This document shows positions 59,461 through 64,000 of a DNA stretch of 64,000 nt, piece by piece. Each line of letters opens with the position of its first letter. Positions within the stretch are counted from its first letter, which is position 1. The position numbers and the translations under genes were made by a program. Origin of the DNA: Bacteroidota bacterium (GTDB lineage: Bacteria > Bacteroidota > Bacteroidia > AKYH767-A > OLB10). The notes under the pieces were generated by a model, which was given only the letters and a program-made list of their open reading frames with translations, was not told the origin of the DNA and searched no databases. Location: NCBI GenBank assembly GCA_019136655.1, contig JAGVTU010000018.1, positions 119,763 to 183,762 of the forward strand, written 5' to 3'.

Positions 59461-60693
59461 ATGCCTTTATTAGAAAATTTGCGAATTGCATTTAATGCCA
59501 TTAAAGGACAAATGCTGCGTACTGTTTTAACAGTGCTCATCATTGCTATTGGCATAATGGCACTGGTTGGCATACTCACTGCCATCGAGGGGCTCAAAGC
59601 TTCCATCAACACCAATTTCACAAGTATGGGAGCCAATACATTTACGATTCGCAATTCGGGACTTGGAATTAGGATTGGTAACTCCGGAAAAAAATCAAAA
59701 CGTTTTCAGACGATAACTCTTCAGCAGGCAATTCAGTTCAAAGAACGGATGGTTTATCCTGCTACTGTTTCGCTTTCTACTTTTTGCAATGGTGTAGCAG
59801 TGTGCAGGTATGGTTCTGAAAAAACAAATCCGAATATTTTGGTTACAGGGGTTGATGAGAATTATCTTGCTACAGGTGGGTATGCAATTGCATCTGGAAG
59901 AAATATTACTCAAAATGAAACCATGCGTGGCGACAATGTGGTGTTGATTGGAACAGAAATAAAGAATAAGTTATTTAAAAATACTGATGCAGTTGACAAG
60001 GATATTTCCATTGACAACAGGCGTTATCGCATTATTGGTGTGCTTAAAGAAAAAGGCAACAGCATGGGATTTGGAGGAGATAAAGTATGCCTGATACCTC
60101 TGATAAATGCCAAACAAAACTATGGCAATGATGGCCGCTCATGGACCATTAGTGTTAAAGTAGCTAATGTTGCACAACTCGAAACTGCAGTGGAGGAAGC
60201 CATTGGCGTATTCAGAAACATAAGGAATGATAAAATAGGTGAGGAAAAGTCGTTTGAAATTATCAAGAGTGACAGCATTGCAGCAATGGTTATTGACCAG
60301 TTGAAAAATGTGAGCTATGCTGCCACCATTATCGGCATTATTACTTTGCTCGGTGCTGCCATTGCACTCATGAATATTATGCTTGTATCCGTTACTGAGC
60401 GCACTCGCGAAATAGGAATCCGAAAATCACTTGGAGCAACCCGTTTGGTCATACTCAAACAGTTTTTGATTGAAGCTGTTGTCATTTGTCTGTTTGGAGG
60501 CTTATGCGGAGTAATTCTTGGAGTAGCGGTAGGCAACCTGATGGGCATGGCTATGAATGCAGTTTTTGTCGTGCCCTGGAACTGGATGCTTGCCGGCCTG
60601 ACCCTGTGTTTTATTATTGGTGTGGTTTCAGGATTTTATCCCGCCATGAAAGCTTCACGGCTCGACCCGATTGAAGCATTACGCTATGAATAA
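59461..60693 (+). CDS. MacB/FtsX-type ABC transporter permease
   Basis: A 410-residue membrane protein with the MacB topology: helix 1 (~18-42), a periplasmic MacB_PCD domain (~43-285), and three C-terminal helices (~290-320, ~345-370, ~375-400). The coupling segment TERTREIGIRKSLGATR is the typical ATPase-contacting loop. MacB-type permeases act in efflux or lipoprotein/peptide export with a LolD/MacB ATPase. No ATPase is adjacent; the candidate partner gene is at 4981. No N-terminal ATPase domain is fused. Confidence 0.92.
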   Translation: MPLLENLRIAFNAIKGQMLRTVLTVLIIAIGIMALVGILTAIEGLKASINTNFTSMGANTFTIRNSGLGIRIGNSGKKSKRFQTITLQQAIQFKERMVYPATVSLSTFCNGVAVCRYGSEKTNPNILVTGVDENYLATGGYAIASGRNITQNETMRGDNVVLIGTEIKNKLFKNTDAVDKDISIDNRRYRIIGVLKEKGNSMGFGGDKVCLIPLINAKQNYGNDGRSWTISVKVANVAQLETAVEEAIGVFRNIRNDKIGEEKSFEIIKSDSIAAMVIDQLKNVSYAATIIGIITLLGAAIALMNIMLVSVTERTREIGIRKSLGATRLVILKQFLIEAVVICLFGGLCGVILGVAVGNLMGMAMNAVFVVPWNWMLAGLTLCFIIGVVSGFYPAMKASRLDPIEALRYE

Positions 60694-60725
60694 TTTCAGG
60701 CAAAGCATTTTACTTTTCTGTTAAA

Positions 60726-61553
60726 ATGATATTTCCCTCTGATAAAACAATGATTATCGGTCACCGTGGTTGCCGAGGTCTGATGCCTGAGAATACCGTT
60801 GAAGGATTTCTTAAAGCTGTTGAATTGGGTGTTGATGCACTGGAACTGGATGTGGTGATAACAGGAGATTATAAAGTTCTTATTTCGCACGAGCCATGGC
60901 TGAACCACGAAATCTGCCTCAATACAAATGGAAATGAAATGAGCACTGCTCAGGCATCAGGAATTAATTTGTATCAGTTGAGCTATGAGCAGATAAAGAA
61001 ATTTGATTGCGGAATGAAGATAAACCCTGAGTTTCCGGAGCAGAAAAAAATAAAAGCAACCAAACCGTTGCTTGAAGATATGCTCATACAGCTGAAAGAA
61101 TATTGCAGTCAAAAGAATATTCCTTTGCCGGTAATATGTATTGAAATAAAGAGTGACGAAAAGTTTTACGGCAAATTCCAGCCTCCACCTGATAAATTTA
61201 TTTCTCTTGTGATGGAAACAGTTTCAAAACAGCTCACATCATCACAATATCTGATTCAGTCTTTTGATATGAACATACTGAAAGTTTTGCATGAGAAATA
61301 CCCTGAAGTAACATTATCGGCATTGAATGAGACTGTAGAAAATACAGAAATGTTTTTTAATAAACTCGGATTTATAACCCCATACTACAGTCCATACTAC
61401 ATTTTTGTGAATGAATCAACGATTGAATTTTGCACCAACCATGGCATTGAAATATTAGCCTGGACAGTAAATAATGAAACTGATGCTGCTTTACTAAAAT
61501 CAAAAGGTGTGAGGGGAATTATTACTGATTATCCTGACAGGATATGCAGATGA
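60726..61553 (+). CDS. glycerophosphodiester phosphodiesterase
   Basis: A 275-residue TIM-barrel GDPD that splits glycerophosphodiesters into glycerol-3-phosphate and an alcohol. His13-Arg14 (GHRGCRGLMPENT), Glu40 and Asp42 (LELDVV) and His55 (ISHEPWL) form the metal and catalytic site. The C-terminal strand EILAWTVNNETDAALLKSKGV and GIITDYPD complete the fold. There is no signal peptide, so a cytosolic enzyme. It ends 20 bases before the convergent serine hydrolase gene. Confidence 0.94.
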   Translation: MIFPSDKTMIIGHRGCRGLMPENTVEGFLKAVELGVDALELDVVITGDYKVLISHEPWLNHEICLNTNGNEMSTAQASGINLYQLSYEQIKKFDCGMKINPEFPEQKKIKATKPLLEDMLIQLKEYCSQKNIPLPVICIEIKSDEKFYGKFQPPPDKFISLVMETVSKQLTSSQYLIQSFDMNILKVLHEKYPEVTLSALNETVENTEMFFNKLGFITPYYSPYYIFVNESTIEFCTNHGIEILAWTVNNETDAALLKSKGVRGIITDYPDRICR

Positions 61554-61573
61554 TACTTGTTCTATCAAGTAAT

Positions 61574-63019
61574 TTATTCTTTCACAATTTTATTTCGCTG
61601 CAATATATTGCCATGCTCATCAGTAATGGTCAGGAAGTATAAACCTGAAGACTGATCAGATAAATCAAACGTGCTGATGTTTTTTCTATCGGCAATAATT
61701 TGCCCGGCAATGTTGCTCAGTTGCATGTTTACATTAACAGAAAAATTAATTCTGTCTTTTGTTGGGTTTGGAGAAACAGTGATGATAGTGTTGTTGCTAA
61801 GGTTTTCAATGCTTGTTGTATTAAACAAATCAAAAGATGGCCAACTGTTGATATAGGGCAATACGTTCCATACCAGATTGTCAACAGCGGAGTTGATATT
61901 ACCTGCTGCATCTCTTGTGTTAAGAAGAATCGCCCAGTTAATCTGTGCATTGCCATTTCTTACAAACTCCGAAGTAGTGCCGGGTAATGAACCATTATGC
62001 CACCAGTTATTATACATATTAACTCCTAAACCACAAGCATAATTCGCATTATTAGCCGAAGGTTTTATGAGTGTATCAATAGTGGCTGTTGATAAAATAT
62101 CGGGACGGGTATTGAAACGATCAATGCCGCAAACAAAGCGCAACAAGTCTGAGCATGATGCCACCCAACCTCCATGCGAATCCATAAACTCAATATTAAA
62201 GCCTCCATAAGGCCAGGGAACTAAGGTCGAATTATTATAAATTGAATTTGCATAGGGCGCTCCGGGGTAGTCGTAATAATTTACTTCGTTTGGAAGTTGA
62301 TTTGCAAGCATGTTGTAACCTAAGTGCATATCTGTAATTCCCAGAGGAGTTAAAATATTAGTGGTCACATAATCGTCATAGGTTTGTCCGGTAATTTTTT
62401 CGATAATGCGACCTAAAACGCAATAGCCAAAGTTGGAATATTGATATTGTGTTCCCGGGTTGAAGTCAAGCATTTTGTGCGAAAGCATATATTGAATAAC
62501 TACTTGTGGCGATGGAGGAGAAGTCACACCCATTACGGTTGCAATGTTGTAGGCGTTAAACATTGGGTCGCCTGAAATAGCTCTGTTCCATCCGCCACTG
62601 TGCTGAAGCAACATTCTTACGGTAATGTCTGTATAGCGAGGGTCGAGGATGTTGGAGTACATGGCATCATTTAATATCCCGTTTGGACCGAATGCTTTTG
62701 CATCGAGATTCAATAATCCGTTTTCGAACAATTGCAGGCAGGCAACTCCGGTGAATGTTTTTGAAACACTTGCAACACGAAAAATACTGTTGGGATAAAC
62801 AGAATCCTGAGTTGAAGTATTTGCTAATCCAAAACCTCGGTTATAAACTAATCGTCCATGATAGGTAATTGCCAACTGACCTCCCGGCACATTGTAAGCC
62901 GACATGAGATTGAGCATTGCTGTATCAAATTTTGCCAACTGTGGCACATATAAACCGGTTTGTGCTTCGGCTGAAAATGTTATGAGTGTGATGCAGATAA
63001 AGAGTAAACCTTTTTTCAT
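61574..63019 (-). CDS. secreted serine hydrolase (class C beta-lactamase-like) with T9SS sorting domain
   Basis: A 481-residue protein with a signal peptide (1-20, ending AEAQ). It belongs to the serine beta-lactamase/DD-peptidase-like superfamily (family S12 type): SxxK with Ser84 and Lys87 (RVASVSKTFTG), YxN as YSN in QYSNFGYCVLG, and HNGSLPG as the KTG-like third motif. The C-terminus (from ~405, ITVSPNPTKDRINFSV to NKIVKE) is a T9SS type A sorting domain. It may act on peptides or esters outside the cell; resistance should not be assumed. An isolated gene. Confidence 0.9.
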   Translation of the reverse strand: MKKGLLFICITLITFSAEAQTGLYVPQLAKFDTAMLNLMSAYNVPGGQLAITYHGRLVYNRGFGLANTSTQDSVYPNSIFRVASVSKTFTGVACLQLFENGLLNLDAKAFGPNGILNDAMYSNILDPRYTDITVRMLLQHSGGWNRAISGDPMFNAYNIATVMGVTSPPSPQVVIQYMLSHKMLDFNPGTQYQYSNFGYCVLGRIIEKITGQTYDDYVTTNILTPLGITDMHLGYNMLANQLPNEVNYYDYPGAPYANSIYNNSTLVPWPYGGFNIEFMDSHGGWVASCSDLLRFVCGIDRFNTRPDILSTATIDTLIKPSANNANYACGLGVNMYNNWWHNGSLPGTTSEFVRNGNAQINWAILLNTRDAAGNINSAVDNLVWNVLPYINSWPSFDLFNTTSIENLSNNTIITVSPNPTKDRINFSVNVNMQLSNIAGQIIADRKNISTFDLSDQSSGLYFLTITDEHGNILQRNKIVKE

Positions 63020-63212
63020 ATTATTTTTTTTAATTGTTTGAAATATGTTGCGGATGAAGGAAGCGATTTGTTCTGAATGAAAAATATAAACAATGACAGA
63101 CTTTAATCTTCAAAGTTATATTGAATTGGGGCGGCAGCGACTACTTAATTTGATGTATTATTCGTGATTAATGAGAAATACAATTTTGACAGTGGGTAAT
63201 TGAGAGTGGGGA

Positions 63213-63791
63213 TTAGTGAAATTTTTGGCCGGCTTTCATCATTTCAATAATTTTTTGCATTCGTTTTTCGCGGGTTTCGGGTTTGCGTGCAGTTTGCAGG
63301 CGAAATGCTATGGCATATATGTTGGTTTTGTTGAGTGTTGTAAAAAAAGTAAAGGCTTTTTTTGATTTTTTTAGTCGTTCTAAAAAATCGGGAGGTATCT
63401 GAATGTTTCTGGATGAGTCGTAAGCATTCTGCCATCGCCCGTCTTCTTTGGCTGCGTTAATTTCTCTGAGGCCGTGCGATGTCATACGTTTTGACTTGAT
63501 CAGTTGCATGGCAATTTTGCAGTTGCGTTTTGACCACAGGCTGCCTTTGCGCCTGGGTGTGTATTTGTTGATGTAATATTGTTCGTCAAAGGTTTTTCGT
63601 TGTCCGTCAATCCATCCATAGCACAGTGCAATTTCCAGTGCTTCGGCAGGGGTGATGGAAGGAATGCCGCTTGCTTTTTTGGCGAATTTGAGCCAGATGC
63701 TTTTTACGGAAGTGCTGTGTTGGTGAAGCCATTGCTGAAATTCGTTTGGTGATGCAAAACAGAGTGTGGGAGATTCGGATTGGTTGTTCAT
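63213..63791 (-). CDS. YdeI/OmpD-associated family protein
   Basis: A 192-residue soluble protein. SIWLKFAKKASGIPSITPAEALE and the segment ALCYGWIDGQRKTFDEQYYINKYTPRRKGSLWSKRN (given in part) match the YdeI/OmdA (bacteriocin-protection/OmpD-associated) family. A C-terminal helical part (PPDFLERLKKSKKAFTFF) completes it. Members are implicated in antimicrobial-peptide tolerance in Salmonella, but molecular activity is unknown. It stands alone; the upstream gap contains hairpin repeats. The gap downstream (63020-63212) shows nothing notable. Confidence 0.85.
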   Translation of the reverse strand: MNNQSESPTLCFASPNEFQQWLHQHSTSVKSIWLKFAKKASGIPSITPAEALEIALCYGWIDGQRKTFDEQYYINKYTPRRKGSLWSKRNCKIAMQLIKSKRMTSHGLREINAAKEDGRWQNAYDSSRNIQIPPDFLERLKKSKKAFTFFTTLNKTNIYAIAFRLQTARKPETREKRMQKIIEMMKAGQKFH

Positions 63792-63852
63792 GCAAGTGAA
63801 AGAGTAGAAAGGTGTAAAAATAAATTAAGTTTTTGTTTTGTACTTACCCCAG

Positions 63853-63995
63853 CCCTCTCCAAAGGAGAGGGAGAGTTGTGATTGGGTCAAGGCTAAAGCC
63901 TTTGTTGTTTGATGGTTTAGTCTCCGACATAAATGGCGGAGTTATGTTTTTTTGAGATATTGAAATGCCTTCGCGCACCCGTGGCCCTAAAGGGC
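63853..63995. repeat. cluster of four short hairpins at window edge (REP-like)
   Basis: Within 143 bases: CCCTCTCC/GGAGAGGG (63853-63871, loop AAA), AAGGCT/AGCCTT (63889-63902, loop AA), CTCCG...CGGAG with inner CAT/ATG (63922-63941), and GCCC/GGGC (63984-63995, loop TAAA). The region is more GC-rich than the surroundings and holds no supported gene. It looks like a repetitive extragenic palindrome cluster; I recall similar sequences between Bacteroidota genes. Confidence 0.65.
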
Positions 63996-64000
63996 GCTTG

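Noticed and set aside
61574..63019. Antibiotic-resistance beta-lactamase
   Set aside because: It is an S12-type serine hydrolase with a T9SS domain; the motifs alone do not show beta-lactam hydrolysis, and many relatives are esterases or peptidases.

Overview
The window looks like a chromosomal segment of a Bacteroidota bacterium, probably an environmental Chitinophagales- or Sphingobacteriales-like lineage; the exact order is a guess. Four exported proteins end in type IX secretion (T9SS) type A sorting domains. Promoters fit the Bacteroidota -7 box TAnnTTTG. Several families are typical of the phylum: DUF4199, DUF4476, DUF5683, a phylum-type LptD, and a LptD/amidase/MCE neighbourhood. Base composition is AT-rich and even. 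I see no insertion sequence, integrase, CRISPR array or prophage module. No stretch over 300 bases lacks a gene; the longest are about 190-270 bases (3016-3234, 18854-19124, 44871-45102, 51481-51711, 63020-63212, 63792-64000).

Layout. 1-8 kb: the N-terminal part of a UvrD/PcrA helicase, a coiled-coil protein, DUF4199, ornithine aminotransferase, a DUF4476 protein, a rhodanese-thioredoxin fusion coupled to a LolD/MacB-type ATPase, a methyltransferase and an exported protein of unknown function. 8-13 kb: a DUF4442/nitronate monooxygenase/DCC operon, divergent from an acyl-CoA synthetase and an alpha/beta hydrolase. 13-19 kb: an exported orphan, a T9SS M1 peptidase, a SCO/YHS couplet that suggests copper handling, a thioredoxin and a lytic transglycosylase. 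19-23 kb: pyrR-pyrB, a STAS protein, a T9SS protein and RNase Z. 23-28 kb: lptD divergent from an amidase and an MCE protein (envelope). 28-31 kb: a lipoprotein and a possible flavin monooxygenase cassette. 31-39 kb: a cell-surface block with a 1340-residue metzincin-like/PKD protein and two tail-fibre-like exported proteins. 39-45 kb: YrdC/Sua5, nth, dapB, DUF5683, parB, parA and a metallo-hydrolase. 45-51 kb: an FKBP lipoprotein, a TMTC-like membrane glycosyltransferase with TPRs, a TPR lipoprotein, an SDR, a GNAT-like protein, tRNA-Lys and a universal stress protein. 51-64 kb: clpB, a DivIC-like protein, tgt, a GT2 glycosyltransferase, a sigma factor, rsmG, rpmH (53 codons), a lipoprotein, a MacB-type permease, GDPD, a T9SS serine hydrolase and a YdeI/OmpD-associated protein.

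Most of the window is ordinary housekeeping and envelope biology, and I did not find a convincing new multi-gene system. The most interesting signals are regulatory and structural. Promoter -7 boxes lie 4-6 bases before the start codon at four genes, which suggests leaderless mRNAs; one is pyrR, where this rules out leader attenuation by PyrR at its own operon. Two intergenic gaps hold interlocked promoters. The tRNA-guanine transglycosylase lacks two zinc cysteines. Two exported fibre-like proteins share an N-terminal module but have different C-terminal modules. A TMTC-type glycosyltransferase is also present. Several start codons are placed inside longer open frames because a promoter box lies within the longer version.
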